Part shown: piece by piece, positions 24,675 through 32,823 of the stretch | How the letters are laid out: the number at the start of each line of letters is the position of its first letter | Position numbering within the stretch: the stretch's first letter is position 1 | Origin: UBA2767 sp965228625 | GTDB lineage: Bacteria > Pseudomonadota > Alphaproteobacteria > Rhizobiales > Methyloligellaceae | Reading direction: 5' to 3' | Length of the DNA: 64,000 nt | NCBI GenBank assembly: GCA_965228625.1 | Contig: OZ245829.1 | Location: 2,666,001-2,730,000 of the forward strand | Program-made: the position numbers and the translations under genes | The notes under the pieces: model-generated | Database searches by the model: none | What the model was told of the DNA's origin: nothing | What the model saw: the letters and a program-made list of their open reading frames with translations, nothing else

Positions 24675-25457
24675 CTATAACGCCAGAGAGGCATAGGCGC
24701 GCGATACCTGCTGGGACGAGGGTTCGCCGAAGTTCGGCAGGAGCGCCTGGTTGTTCGCGATCGTCTCCTCCAGGGCGGCAACGCGTCTCCCTTCCGCTGC
24801 CGTCAACTCGACCTTCGCGCCCACATGCTCATTGATGACCTCGACGATGTTGTCATACACCTTGACCTCCGTTCGCGAGAGCTGGGTGACCGGGCGCAGC
24901 GGGGTCAAACTTTCAATCTGCCTGGTAACCGCCTGAAACCTGAATTGCAGCGATTGACGTTCCGGGTTATCGAAGATCTGCTGCTGCAGATTGTCTTTGA
25001 AACGCTGCATGAACTCGACACGCTTTTTTGTCGAATTGTCCAGATTCGGCGCCAGCACAGCCAGTCTCAGATTGTTGAATTCCGCGAGCTTCTGATCGGC
25101 TTCGATGTCCACGGTCGGCTTGCCGATAATCCGGTCAGCCTCTTTCAGAAGTTCAAGACGGTCCTCGAGTTCATCGGGACGGACCGTTCCCGCACTCAGC
25201 TTTTCCTGGATTTTCAGCAGTTCGGTCTGGATGTCGGCGAGTTTCTGTTTTTCCGCGAGGGACAACTCGAGCTTGTAGCCACGAATCCGATTGATCTCGC
25301 GCTTGGCCGCGGTCGTCATCGCCAGCGCGATCTGCTGCTCGGAGTCAACGGATGCGGATTGCCCGGCCGCGATAATCGCTTCGGGAGACGTCGAGCCGAA
25401 GAACGACTCCGCCGTCGCGGGCCTGAACAATGATGAAGCGGCAGATGTGGCATCCAT
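24675..25457 (-). CDS. Coiled-coil protein of unknown function
   Basis: A 260-aa soluble protein without signal peptide or membrane segment. It is mostly helical: a heptad-rich coiled coil from about residue 45 to 140 (KLELSLAEKQKLADIQ, then LLKIQEKLSAG) and a second helical region around 150-250 with a QLSRTEVKVYDNIVEVIN block. The Ser/Ala-rich N-terminus resembles secreted or flagellar-associated proteins, but I do not recognise a family. It stands alone between the glycosyltransferase and hbd genes. Confidence 0.65.
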   Translation of the reverse strand: MDATSAASSLFRPATAESFFGSTSPEAIIAAGQSASVDSEQQIALAMTTAAKREINRIRGYKLELSLAEKQKLADIQTELLKIQEKLSAGTVRPDELEDRLELLKEADRIIGKPTVDIEADQKLAEFNNLRLAVLAPNLDNSTKKRVEFMQRFKDNLQQQIFDNPERQSLQFRFQAVTRQIESLTPLRPVTQLSRTEVKVYDNIVEVINEHVGAKVELTAAEGRRVAALEETIANNQALLPNFGEPSSQQVSRAYASLAL

Positions 25458-25565
25458 GGGGGGAACTGGACGACTTTGACCAACGACTCACATTGGCCAG
25501 TATCTCCGCCAGTCCTTTACCGAGCATTAACCCTGTCCGGACGCGGCAGGCGGGCGCCTTGGCCG

Positions 25566-26441
25566 TTAACGGGTCGGAACCGGCTCGTCTCCGCGATAGT
25601 CGTAGAAACCGCGATTGGTCTTTCGCCCGAGCCAGCCGGCCTCGACATACTTCACCAGAAGCGGACAGGGCCTGTACTTGGAGTCGGCCAGTCCCTCATA
25701 AAGCACCTGCATGACCGAAAGACAGGTGTCGAGACCGATGAAATCCGCAAGCTGCAGCGGCCCCATCGGGTGGCGCGCACCGAGCCGCATGGCCGTATCG
25801 ATGGCTTCGACGTTCCCGACGCCTTCGTACAGCGTGTAGACCGCCTCATTGATCATCGGCAGCAGGATGCGGTTGACCATGAAGGCCGGGAAATCCTCGG
25901 AAACGGCAATTGTCTTGCCGAGAGATTTTACGAATGCGTTGGCCTCGGTGAAGGTCCCGTCTTCCGTGGCGATACCGCGGATCATTTCGACCAGTTCCAT
26001 CACCGGAACCGGGTTCATGAAATGCATGCCGATGAATTTTTCCGGCCGGTCCGTTGCCGCCGCGAGGCGCGTTATGGAAATGGACGACGTGTTGGTGGCC
26101 AGTATCGTCTCAGCGTTCACCACCTTGCAGAGATCGGAGAAGATCTTGAGTTTCGTATCTTCGTTCTCGGTCGCCGCCTCGATCACCAGATCCGTATTCC
26201 CCAGGGCATCGAGGGTCTCGGCCTTGCCGATCCGCTTCAGCGCCGCGTCCTTGTCGGCGTCCTTGATCTTTCCGGACGCAACCTGGCGGGACATGTTTCC
26301 GTTTATCGTGGCGAGCGCCTCGTCGATGCGCTCCGCATCGATGTCGTTCAGCAACACGTCGTAACCGGCAAGCGCGATCACATGGGCAATGCCATTGCCC
26401 ATTTGACCCGCGCCGATCACGCCTACTTTCTTGATGTCCAT
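25566..26441 (-). CDS. hbd: 3-hydroxybutyryl-CoA dehydrogenase
   Basis: A 291-aa enzyme that oxidises 3-hydroxyacyl-CoA to 3-ketoacyl-CoA with NAD. The Rossmann loop is VIGAGQMGNGIAHVIAL. The C-terminal 3HCDH domain contains FMNPVPVMELVEMIRGI (active-site His/Glu region: IGMHFMNPVP) and GFVxxR-like DFPAFMVNRILLPMINEAV. It lies 60 bp after etfA on the same strand, in the usual rhizobial etfB-etfA-hbd order. This coupling feeds electrons from beta-oxidation to the ETF. Confidence 0.93.
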   Translation of the reverse strand: MDIKKVGVIGAGQMGNGIAHVIALAGYDVLLNDIDAERIDEALATINGNMSRQVASGKIKDADKDAALKRIGKAETLDALGNTDLVIEAATENEDTKLKIFSDLCKVVNAETILATNTSSISITRLAAATDRPEKFIGMHFMNPVPVMELVEMIRGIATEDGTFTEANAFVKSLGKTIAVSEDFPAFMVNRILLPMINEAVYTLYEGVGNVEAIDTAMRLGARHPMGPLQLADFIGLDTCLSVMQVLYEGLADSKYRPCPLLVKYVEAGWLGRKTNRGFYDYRGDEPVPTR

Positions 26442-26501
26442 CTCGTTTCGCTTTCGCTCCCGATGTCTGTGTGCCGATGTCTTTTTGGCGGTTTACCGGT
26501 T

Positions 26502-27446
26502 TCAGCCCGATGACTTTTGCAGCTCGGACTGGAGCTCCGGCACGATTTCGAAAAGATCGCCGACAAGCCCGTAATCAGCGAGCTGGAAAATCGGTGCTTC
26601 CTCATCCTTGTTGATGGCGACGATGACCTTGGAGTCCTTCATGCCCGCGAGATGCTGGATCGCACCGGAAATACCGATGGCGATGTAAAGCTCCGGCGCA
26701 ACCACCTTGCCGGTCTGGCCGACCTGATAGTCGTTGGGCACGTAGCCGGCGTCGACGGCGGCGCGGCTCGCCCCGACGGCCGCGTTGAGCTGGCTGGCCA
26801 GCGGCTCGATGTATTTGGTGAAATTCTCCGACGACCCGAGCGCCCGTCCGCCGGACACGACAACCTTGGCCGAGGCGAGTTCGGGACGGTCCGACTCCGA
26901 AAGCTCCTCACCGCCGAAGCCGGAGAGGCCCGTGGGCGCAGGCACGTCGATGGTCTCGACCGCCGCCGAGCCGCCCTGCCCGGCCTCGGGAAAGGCCGTC
27001 GTCCGCACCGTGATGATCTTGATCGGGTCGGAAGACTGCACCGTTTGTATGGCGTTGCCGGCGTAGATCGGACGCTCGAACGTGTCCGCGGCCTTCACCG
27101 CGGTAATGTCGGAGATCTGCGCCACGTCCAGCAGGGCCGCAAGGCGCGGCATGTGGTTCTTGCCCGTCGTGGTGGCCGGCGCCAGGACGGCAGCATACTG
27201 TCGGGCGAGCGGTTCGAGCAGGACGGCCATTTCCTCGGCGAGCTGATGCTCGAGCTGCGGCGCATCGGCGAGGAGAACCTTGGCCGCGCCGTCAATGGCC
27301 GCCGCCTCGTCAGCGACGGCGGCGCAACCCTTGCCCGCAACCAATACATGCACGTCGGCATCAATGGCCTGAGCCGCGCTCATCGCCTTTGCCGTCGCGG
27401 GATTCAACGCCGAATTGTCATGTTCGGCCACAAGCAGCACCGGCAT
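26502..27446 (-). CDS. etfA: Electron transfer flavoprotein alpha subunit
   Basis: A 314-aa ETF alpha subunit. The C-terminal FAD-binding domain has VVSGGRALGSSENF, the VGASRAAVDAGYVPNDYQVGQ loop and SGAIQHLAGMKDSKVIVAIN. Together with EtfB it carries electrons from acyl-CoA dehydrogenases to the quinone pool through ETF-QO. Its ATG overlaps the etfB stop by one base, which implies coupled translation and equal subunit amounts. Confidence 0.95.
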   Translation of the reverse strand: MPVLLVAEHDNSALNPATAKAMSAAQAIDADVHVLVAGKGCAAVADEAAAIDGAAKVLLADAPQLEHQLAEEMAVLLEPLARQYAAVLAPATTTGKNHMPRLAALLDVAQISDITAVKAADTFERPIYAGNAIQTVQSSDPIKIITVRTTAFPEAGQGGSAAVETIDVPAPTGLSGFGGEELSESDRPELASAKVVVSGGRALGSSENFTKYIEPLASQLNAAVGASRAAVDAGYVPNDYQVGQTGKVVAPELYIAIGISGAIQHLAGMKDSKVIVAINKDEEAPIFQLADYGLVGDLFEIVPELQSELQKSSG

Positions 27447-28195
27447 CAGATCACACCCGCTTCGTTCTTGAGTTTCTCAACCAGCGTTCCCACGCTGTCG
27501 ACGATTTCGCCGCCCTGCCGCGCCGGCGGCTCGACGGTTTCCAGCACCTTGAGCCGCGGCGAAGTGTCGACGCCGTAGTCGGCAGCGGTCTTCGTCTCCA
27601 GCGGCTTCTTCTTCGCTTTCATGATGTTGGGGAGCGAGGCGTAGCGCGGCTCGTTCAAACGCAGATCGGTTGTGACGACGCAAGGCATGTTCAGCACGAC
27701 CGTCTGCAATCCGCCGTCGACCTCGCGGGTGACGTTGGCCTTGCCGCCGTCGAACACCAGCTTCGAGGCGAAGGTGCCCTGCGGCCACCCCAGCAGCGCG
27801 GCGAGCATCTGGCCTGTCTGGTTGGAATCGTCGTCGATCGCCTGTTTTCCGAGGATCACGATCTCCGGCTGCTCCGCGTCGACGACGCCCTTAAGCAGCT
27901 TGGCGACGGCGAGCGGCTCGACGTCCTCTTCCGCCTCGATCAGAATGCCGCGATCCGCGCCCATGGCGAGCGCCGTGCGGATTGTCTCCTGGGCCTTCTG
28001 CGGGCCGATCGAGACGGCGACGATCTCCTCTGCCGCGCCCGCTTCCTTCAGCCGGATCGCCTCTTCGACGGCGATCTCGTCGAAAGGGTTCATGGACATT
28101 TTCACATTGGCGAGATCAACGCCGGAACCGTCCGCCTTCACGCGGATCTTGACGTTGTAGTCGACGACCCGTTTGACGGGTACAAGAACCTTCAT
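27446..28195 (-). CDS. etfB: Electron transfer flavoprotein beta subunit
   Basis: A 249-aa ETF beta subunit. The start MKVLVPVKRVVDYNVKIRV is typical. The AMP-binding part has ALAMGADRGILI and the recognition loop LPNIMKAKKKPLETK is the ETF-beta signature. It precedes etfA with a one-base overlap. The 205-bp region upstream (28196-28400) separates it from the rhomboid gene and should contain the promoter for etfB-etfA-hbd; I see no other gene or clear motif in that gap. Confidence 0.95.
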   Translation of the reverse strand: MKVLVPVKRVVDYNVKIRVKADGSGVDLANVKMSMNPFDEIAVEEAIRLKEAGAAEEIVAVSIGPQKAQETIRTALAMGADRGILIEAEEDVEPLAVAKLLKGVVDAEQPEIVILGKQAIDDDSNQTGQMLAALLGWPQGTFASKLVFDGGKANVTREVDGGLQTVVLNMPCVVTTDLRLNEPRYASLPNIMKAKKKPLETKTAADYGVDTSPRLKVLETVEPPARQGGEIVDSVGTLVEKLKNEAGVI

Positions 28196-28400
28196 GGTGA
28201 CTTCCCAGACAGCGCCCCCGATTGGCTGAGCTGCGAAGGGACCGGGTCGGGGAAACGCCTGATAGAGCGACGATTTCTAACCGGAAATCTCTCTTCGCAC
28301 CTGCGAAATAGCCGCGCGACGGTACTGCTGCCAATCGCCCGAGTCAATGGCCGACAATGTCGCCGGCAATCGGGCGTCCGACGCGGCAATTGCAGGCGGT

Positions 28401-29117
28401 TCAGGCGCCGCTCATCGTCCGGTCGAACAGGGGAACGCCGGGCCGGCGCATGAACAATATCAGCACGGCGCCGGCCACAAGACCGCCCACATGCGCCCAC
28501 CAGGCGACCCCGTCTCCATCGGACAGCAGCGCGCTGCCGATCTGCAGCACGACCCAGAAGCCCAGCACCCATGCGGCGCTGATCTTGATGGGTATGCGCC
28601 AGAGCGCGAGGACCCAGATTTTGACCTTCGGGTGGAGCATCAGATAGGCGGCGACGACGCCCGCGACCGCACCGCTGGAGCCGATCACGGGAATCTGCGA
28701 GGCATTGAAAGCAACCGTGTGAGCAAGCCCGGCGAAAATCCCGCAGATCAGGTAGAACAGCAGAAAGCGGACATGGCCCATCGCGTCCTCGACATTGTCT
28801 CCGAACACCCAGAGAAACAGCGCGTTACCGAGCAGGTGCAGAAAGCTGCCGTGGACGAACATGTATGTGGCGAGGGTCCAGCGCTCCTGCACGGGGAACG
28901 CGCCCTCCGGAACCGAAATATCGCCCGTGAGGGAGGCCTTGCCGCTCCAGAATTCCGCGGGAATAAGCGCGAATGCCGCCACGCGCTCGTCGATCGGGAA
29001 AAACCACCCCGACTGGAACACCACATAGAGGATGATGTTGAGACCAATGATCCCGACCGTCACATACTGGAACGGAATGCGCTTCAGCGGGTTCTTGTCG
29101 TGAATGGGCACAAACAT
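28401..29117 (-). CDS. Rhomboid-family intramembrane serine protease
   Basis: A 238-aa polytopic membrane protein with about six membrane segments. The catalytic Ser is in GSSGAVAG (about residue 148), the catalytic His in WWAHVGGLVAG (about residue 209), and the HGSFLHLLGNALFLWVFGDNVED segment is the conserved rhomboid core with the oxyanion Asn. Start ATG at 29117 gives MFVPIHDKNPLKRIPFQ, which matches the start of the neighbouring decayed copy. It lies eight bases after the stop of that remnant. Substrates are unknown. Confidence 0.85.
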   Translation of the reverse strand: MFVPIHDKNPLKRIPFQYVTVGIIGLNIILYVVFQSGWFFPIDERVAAFALIPAEFWSGKASLTGDISVPEGAFPVQERWTLATYMFVHGSFLHLLGNALFLWVFGDNVEDAMGHVRFLLFYLICGIFAGLAHTVAFNASQIPVIGSSGAVAGVVAAYLMLHPKVKIWVLALWRIPIKISAAWVLGFWVVLQIGSALLSDGDGVAWWAHVGGLVAGAVLILFMRRPGVPLFDRTMSGA

Positions 29118-29124
29118 CGGCGGT

Positions 29125-29374
29125 TCAGACCTTGGAGATGGTTCCGTCAAACAAGGCCACGCCCGGGCGGCGCAGAAAAAGGATCAACAGCGCATCGGCT
29201 ACCGGACCACCCGAATGTGCATCCCATGCGACAACACGATCCTCAGCAAAGGCCGCATAATACACCTGCAGCGCGAACCGGGAACCCGGGAATTCCAAGC
29301 ACGACCGGCAACACCGTCGCCCGTTGAAACGAAAGCCGTTTCAGGGGGTTGATGTCATGCACCGGGACGAACAT
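29125..29374 (-). pseudogene. Decayed second rhomboid gene with the core deleted
   Basis: Between the adenosyltransferase and the intact rhomboid gene, two pieces of a second rhomboid remain. The first (from 29374) reads MFVPVHDINPLKRLSFQ, nearly identical to the start of the intact copy. The second, in another frame, reads VVAWDAHSGGPVADALLI and ends RRPGVALFDGTISKV stop at 29125, matching the intact C-terminus VAWWAHVGGLVAG and RRPGVPLFDRTMSGA. About 160 central residues, including the catalytic Ser, are missing and the frame changes at the joint. It is a tandem paralogue destroyed by an internal deletion. Spacing suggests an original adenosyltransferase-rhomboid-rhomboid operon. Confidence 0.8.
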
Positions 29375-29390
29375 CGCAACCGCGGACGGC

Positions 29391-29966
29391 TCAGCGGTTT
29401 TCGCCGGGTATCCAGAGGACGTCGCCCTTTCCCTTGCCGTTCACATAACGGCTGGCAACGAACAGAAAGTCCGACAGGCGGTTCACGTAGTGCAGCGCGG
29501 GCTCGGAAACGGTCTCACCGTCGATCGCGGCGAGTTCCACCATGCGCCGCTCGGCACGGCGGCAGATGGTCCGTGCCACGTGCAGTGCCGCCGCCGCGCG
29601 CGTTCCGCCGGGCAGGACGAATGAGCGCAACGGCTCGAGCGCCCCGTTCAACGTGTCGATCTCCGTCTCGATGCGCTCGACCTGCGCCGCGACGATGCGC
29701 AACGCACCATCTTCCTCGTCCGTCTGCGGGACACACAGGTCGGCGCCGAGATCGAACAGATCGTTCTGGATGCGCTCCAGCATCTCGCCCAGGTCCTTGT
29801 CCGCTTCGGTGAGCTCCAGGCGCGCCACGCCGATCGCGGCATTGGTTTCGTCAACGGTGCCGTAGGCTTCGATGCGCGTGTCGTACTTCGCCACCCGGTC
29901 GCCGCTGCCCAGCGCCGTGGTCCCGTCGTCACCGGTGCGGGTATAGATCTTGTTCAAAACGACCAT
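29391..29966 (-). CDS. ATP:cob(I)alamin adenosyltransferase, PduO type
   Basis: A 191-aa PduO-type adenosyltransferase that makes adenosylcobalamin. The ATP site is KIYTRTGDDGTTALGSGDRV near the N-terminus, followed by YGTVDETNAAIG; the helical core has FVLPGGTRAAAALHVARTICRRAER, and YVNRLSDFLFVASRYVN is the conserved C-terminal part. The product is the cofactor needed by the NrdJ encoded at the left edge. It lies 30 bp after the HIG1 gene on the same strand. Confidence 0.93.
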   Translation of the reverse strand: MVVLNKIYTRTGDDGTTALGSGDRVAKYDTRIEAYGTVDETNAAIGVARLELTEADKDLGEMLERIQNDLFDLGADLCVPQTDEEDGALRIVAAQVERIETEIDTLNGALEPLRSFVLPGGTRAAAALHVARTICRRAERRMVELAAIDGETVSEPALHYVNRLSDFLFVASRYVNGKGKGDVLWIPGENR

Positions 29967-29996
29967 GGGTTGGTCCCCATTTCCAGCTTGCGAAAC

Positions 29997-30191
29997 TCAA
30001 GGCCCGGCAAAGTAGATTGCCGCCATGACAATGACGATCGCCACGAACTGTAGCACGACGCGCCAGCGCATGAGCTTTTGCGACATGTTTCCGGGCCCGG
30101 CGCGCAGCATATTGTACAGGCCCAGGCAGAGCACGACGCCGACCGCGATCAGCGCAATCGGAATAAACGACATGATAACGGCGTTCGTCAT
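29997..30191 (-). CDS. HIG1-domain (twin transmembrane) protein
   Basis: A 64-aa protein with two membrane helices (about residues 7-27 and 44-62) joined by the conserved HIG1 loop LRAGPGNMSQKLMRWRVVLQ. In mitochondria HIG1/Rcf proteins bind respiratory supercomplexes; bacterial members may do likewise near oxidases. It precedes the adenosyltransferase gene, the usual rhizobial arrangement next to etfBA. Confidence 0.82.
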   Translation of the reverse strand: MTNAVIMSFIPIALIAVGVVLCLGLYNMLRAGPGNMSQKLMRWRVVLQFVAIVIVMAAIYFAGP

Positions 30192-30235
30192 TGAAAGCCT
30201 CCCAGAGTGTAGGCGGGCAAGAGCGCCCTGGTGGC

Positions 30236-31063
30236 CTAGTGACCCGCGACCAGCCGGTCCAGCAGCCGTGTCGGAAGCAACCGCCGGCCCCAGGCAAGCA
30301 GATACGTCGCGGTCGTCACATAGTAGTGCGGATGCGGTCTCGGACTTTCGAGCGCGTGGACCAGTTTCTCCAGCACGGCTTCGGGGCCGAGTTTGAACTG
30401 GGCGCTGCCGCCCTGTTCCATGCTGGCGATGCGCTGCTTGTAGATTTCCGAATGCGCGGAACCGTCAAGATCGATGTTCGCCTTGTAGGCCGCGAGCGCG
30501 TTTTCGACGAACCGTGTCTCTATGGGCCCCGGTTCAATCTGTGAGACGTGGATGTCGGTCCCGGCGAACTCCTGGCGCATGGCATCGCTCAGCCCCTCGA
30601 GGGCAAATTTCGAGGCATTGTACGCGCCGCGATACTTGATGGAAACCAGGCCGAGACATGACGAGCATTGCACGATCCGGCCATGTCCCTGCGCGCGCAT
30701 GGCAGGAATGACCCGGCAGGTGAGGTCGTGCCAGCCGAAGAAGTTTGTCTCGAACTGCTCGCGCAGCACGTCCACCGGAACATCCTCGACCGCGCCGGGC
30801 TGCCCGTAGGCGCCATTGTTGAACAGGGCGGTGAGTTTTCCCCCGGTCCTTTCGAGAGCCTCGTCGGCGCATGTCTCGATTGATTTTGGATCGCGATAGT
30901 CGAGCTGAAGAACGTCGAGACCTTCACCCTTGAGGCGGTCGACGTCTTCGCTCTTCCGCGCCGTCGCCAGGACGCGCCATCCACGCGCCTTCATCCCGTG
31001 TGCACAGGTGTAACCGATGCCGGAAGAGCATCCGGTGATAAGGACGGATCGTGGATCGGGCAT
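30236..31063 (-). CDS. Short-chain dehydrogenase/reductase
   Basis: A 275-aa classical SDR. The cofactor loop is ITGCSSGIGYTCA, the NNG strand is FNNGAYGQPG, the catalytic triad Ser is in CSSCLGLVS, and YNASK carries the Tyr and Lys. The arrangement with a Cys after Gly and the pattern ARGWRVLATARK is close to the oxidoreductases annotated as retinol-dehydrogenase-like. Substrate unknown. It is upstream of the HIG1 gene with a 45-bp gap. Confidence 0.85.
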   Translation of the reverse strand: MPDPRSVLITGCSSGIGYTCAHGMKARGWRVLATARKSEDVDRLKGEGLDVLQLDYRDPKSIETCADEALERTGGKLTALFNNGAYGQPGAVEDVPVDVLREQFETNFFGWHDLTCRVIPAMRAQGHGRIVQCSSCLGLVSIKYRGAYNASKFALEGLSDAMRQEFAGTDIHVSQIEPGPIETRFVENALAAYKANIDLDGSAHSEIYKQRIASMEQGGSAQFKLGPEAVLEKLVHALESPRPHPHYYVTTATYLLAWGRRLLPTRLLDRLVAGH

Positions 31064-31149
31064 GAGGCGGTTCGCCTTCCCGTTGAGAAGCCAGCGGCCT
31101 TTCTAACGGGATTTGCCGCCCCATGCCACCCGTGCCACACCGCGGGTGA

Positions 31150-31611
31150 TCACCTGGCGAGATCGTCCTCCAGATTGATCAGGCAGCCGATCCAACCATG
31201 CTCGTGTTTGTCGCGCGCGTCCGCATCGATGAAGTTGGTGTGGTGCAGCACCAGCAAGGTGCCGGTCGCGGTTTCCCTGAAGTCCAGCGCAACCTCCATC
31301 AGTTGTCCGGAACTGCCGTCCTCCTGATCCCACGCCCATGTAAAGCGAAGTTTCCTGTTCGGCACGATCTCGAGAATCGTGCCGCGCACCGTCGGTGTGT
31401 CGCCGTCCGGCGTGATCATGGGAAAGACGTATGTGCCGCCTTCGCGCGGCTCCATTTTCGCTTCCGGTGTCGTGACTTCGCCGGGTCCCATCCAGCGGCG
31501 CAGCGCCGCCTCGTCGGTCCAGGCGGCGAACACCGCCTCGGGCGGATGGGCGAATTCGCGTTCGATGGTCAGTTCCAGGATCTCGGTGTCCTGTGCGGCG
31601 GCGTTACTCAT
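31150..31611 (-). CDS. SRPBCC/AHSA1-family protein
   Basis: A 153-aa START-like AHSA1 domain (REFAHPPEAVFAAWTDEAALRRWMGPG, then GTILEIVPNRKLRFTWAWD and the helix HEHGWIGCLINLEDDL). Such proteins bind hydrophobic ligands and often sit directly downstream of an ArsR regulator. The ATG at 31611 overlaps the end of the arsR gene by eight bases. It is the third gene of a DUF899-ArsR-AHSA1 operon. Confidence 0.85.
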   Translation of the reverse strand: MSNAAAQDTEILELTIEREFAHPPEAVFAAWTDEAALRRWMGPGEVTTPEAKMEPREGGTYVFPMITPDGDTPTVRGTILEIVPNRKLRFTWAWDQEDGSSGQLMEVALDFRETATGTLLVLHHTNFIDADARDKHEHGWIGCLINLEDDLAR

Positions 31612-31957
31612 GGGACGTGTCCTCCGGTTTGCGGGTTTGGTCGAGATAGGCTTCGAGCGCATCCAGGCGTTGCAGCCAGAAGGCGCGGGTTTCCTCCAGC
31701 CAGTCCGATGCATCCTTGAGGGTCTCGGCACGCAGATGGCAGCGCCGTTTCTGCGCCTCCACTTCCCGCCGGATCAGCCGGGCATTCTCCAGCACCTTGA
31801 GATGGCGGGAGATCGCGGGGAGCGAAATATCAAACGGCTCGGCGAGCTCGTTGACCGTGGCGCTGCCCTGCGCGAGGCGCGCGACGATGGCGCGTCGGGT
31901 CGGATCGGCAAGGGCTGAAAACGTGGCGTCGAGATCGTGCATGCGGATAGCGCTCAT
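31604..31957 (-). CDS. ArsR-family transcriptional regulator
   Basis: A 117-aa winged-helix repressor. The recognition helix region is SALADPTRRAIVARLAQGSATVNELAEP then ISLPAISRHLKVLENARLIRR. No clustered Cys metal site is visible, so it belongs to the non-metal ArsR group common with AHSA1 proteins. The start ATG at 31957 overlaps the stop of the DUF899 gene by four bases. It probably binds the AT-rich palindromes 50-70 bp before the operon. Confidence 0.88.
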   Translation of the reverse strand: MSAIRMHDLDATFSALADPTRRAIVARLAQGSATVNELAEPFDISLPAISRHLKVLENARLIRREVEAQKRRCHLRAETLKDASDWLEETRAFWLQRLDALEAYLDQTRKPEDTSHE

Positions 31958-32661
31958 GTTCCGTAGCTGTCGTGGTAGCGCACCCAGGCCATGGTGAAAT
32001 CGAGGTCGGCCTCGTCGCGGCCCTTGGGTACCAGGTCGAGATAGGCATAGGTGCCGATCAGGCCGTCGAGACCGCGCGCATAACATGAGTAGGTATGGAA
32101 CACCTCGCCCGCGTCGTTGCGGACGAAGATGCTCGCGCCCGGCATTTCCTCGCTCATTGCCGCATGGGTGTCGAAATTGTAGACGTTGTGGCCGTTCTCG
32201 ACATCGCGTGCCGCGAACGAGACGTGATAGTCGAAATTGAAACTGTTGCCGCTCGAGGAGACCCATTTGAAGCGCCAGCCGAGGCGATCCCTGAACGGCA
32301 GGAACTCCTCCAGCGGCGCGCGCGAGACGACGACAAAACTGACGTCGCGCGCCGCGAGATGCGGCAGGGTGGCGTCGATGTGGTCCGACAGGAACGAGCA
32401 CGACTTGCAACCCTCCTCCCAGCCGGGGCCGAACATGAAATGGTAGACGATGAGCTGGCTGTGATCTCCAAACAGGTCCAGCAGCGTTTCCTCGCCGTCC
32501 GAACCGGTGAACACATAGGGTGTGTCGACCTTCACCCACGGCAGGGTGCGGCGTTTCGCGGCCAGTTCATCCTTCATGGCGGTGAGCTTCTTCTCTTCGC
32601 CAAGCAGGGCGGTGCGGGCCTTCAGCCAGTCATCCCGCGAGACAATTCTGTTCGTTTCCAT
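31954..32661 (-). CDS. DUF899 thioredoxin-like family protein
   Basis: A 235-aa DUF899 protein (thioredoxin fold, predicted dithiol-disulfide isomerase). The family segments are WVKVDTPYVFTGSDGEETLLDLF, then FMFGPGWEEGCKSCSFLSDHID with a CxxC pair (GCKSC), and WVSSSGNSFNFDYHVSF near the centre. The end MAWVRYHDSYGT is also family-typical. It is the first gene of the operon with arsR and AHSA1 and overlaps arsR by four bases. Biological function is not established. Confidence 0.87.
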   Translation of the reverse strand: METNRIVSRDDWLKARTALLGEEKKLTAMKDELAAKRRTLPWVKVDTPYVFTGSDGEETLLDLFGDHSQLIVYHFMFGPGWEEGCKSCSFLSDHIDATLPHLAARDVSFVVVSRAPLEEFLPFRDRLGWRFKWVSSSGNSFNFDYHVSFAARDVENGHNVYNFDTHAAMSEEMPGASIFVRNDAGEVFHTYSCYARGLDGLIGTYAYLDLVPKGRDEADLDFTMAWVRYHDSYGT

Positions 32662-32708
32662 TGTGCTTCAAACTCCGACTTGGCGATCGATGCTCTCGAT
32701 CTCTAATA

Positions 32709-32730
32709 GTTAACGTATTTGTTAATTAAC
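32709..32730. promoter_or_regulatory. Candidate ArsR operator: GTTAAC and GTTAATTAAC palindromes
   Basis: GTTAAC at 32709-32714 and the perfect 10-bp palindrome GTTAATTAAC at 32721-32730, spaced 12 bp start to start. They sit 48-69 bp before the DUF899 start codon in a strikingly AT-rich patch between the operon and the divergent GST gene. The site fits ArsR autoregulation and could also act on gst. Inferred from position and symmetry. Confidence 0.5.
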
Positions 32731-32823
32731 AGTTCCGTTATTTTTGTCAAGCCCTTCGTTTCCGGTTGTCCGAAACCAGATGTTCACGTATTGTTCTATT
32801 TCTTTGAGATGTAAGGAGTTCAC

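Noticed and set aside
23190..24680. A 496-codon plus-strand open frame opposite the glycosyltransferase gene
   Set aside because: Arg- and His-rich reading without recognisable domain; the minus-strand frame carries the GT1 signature.
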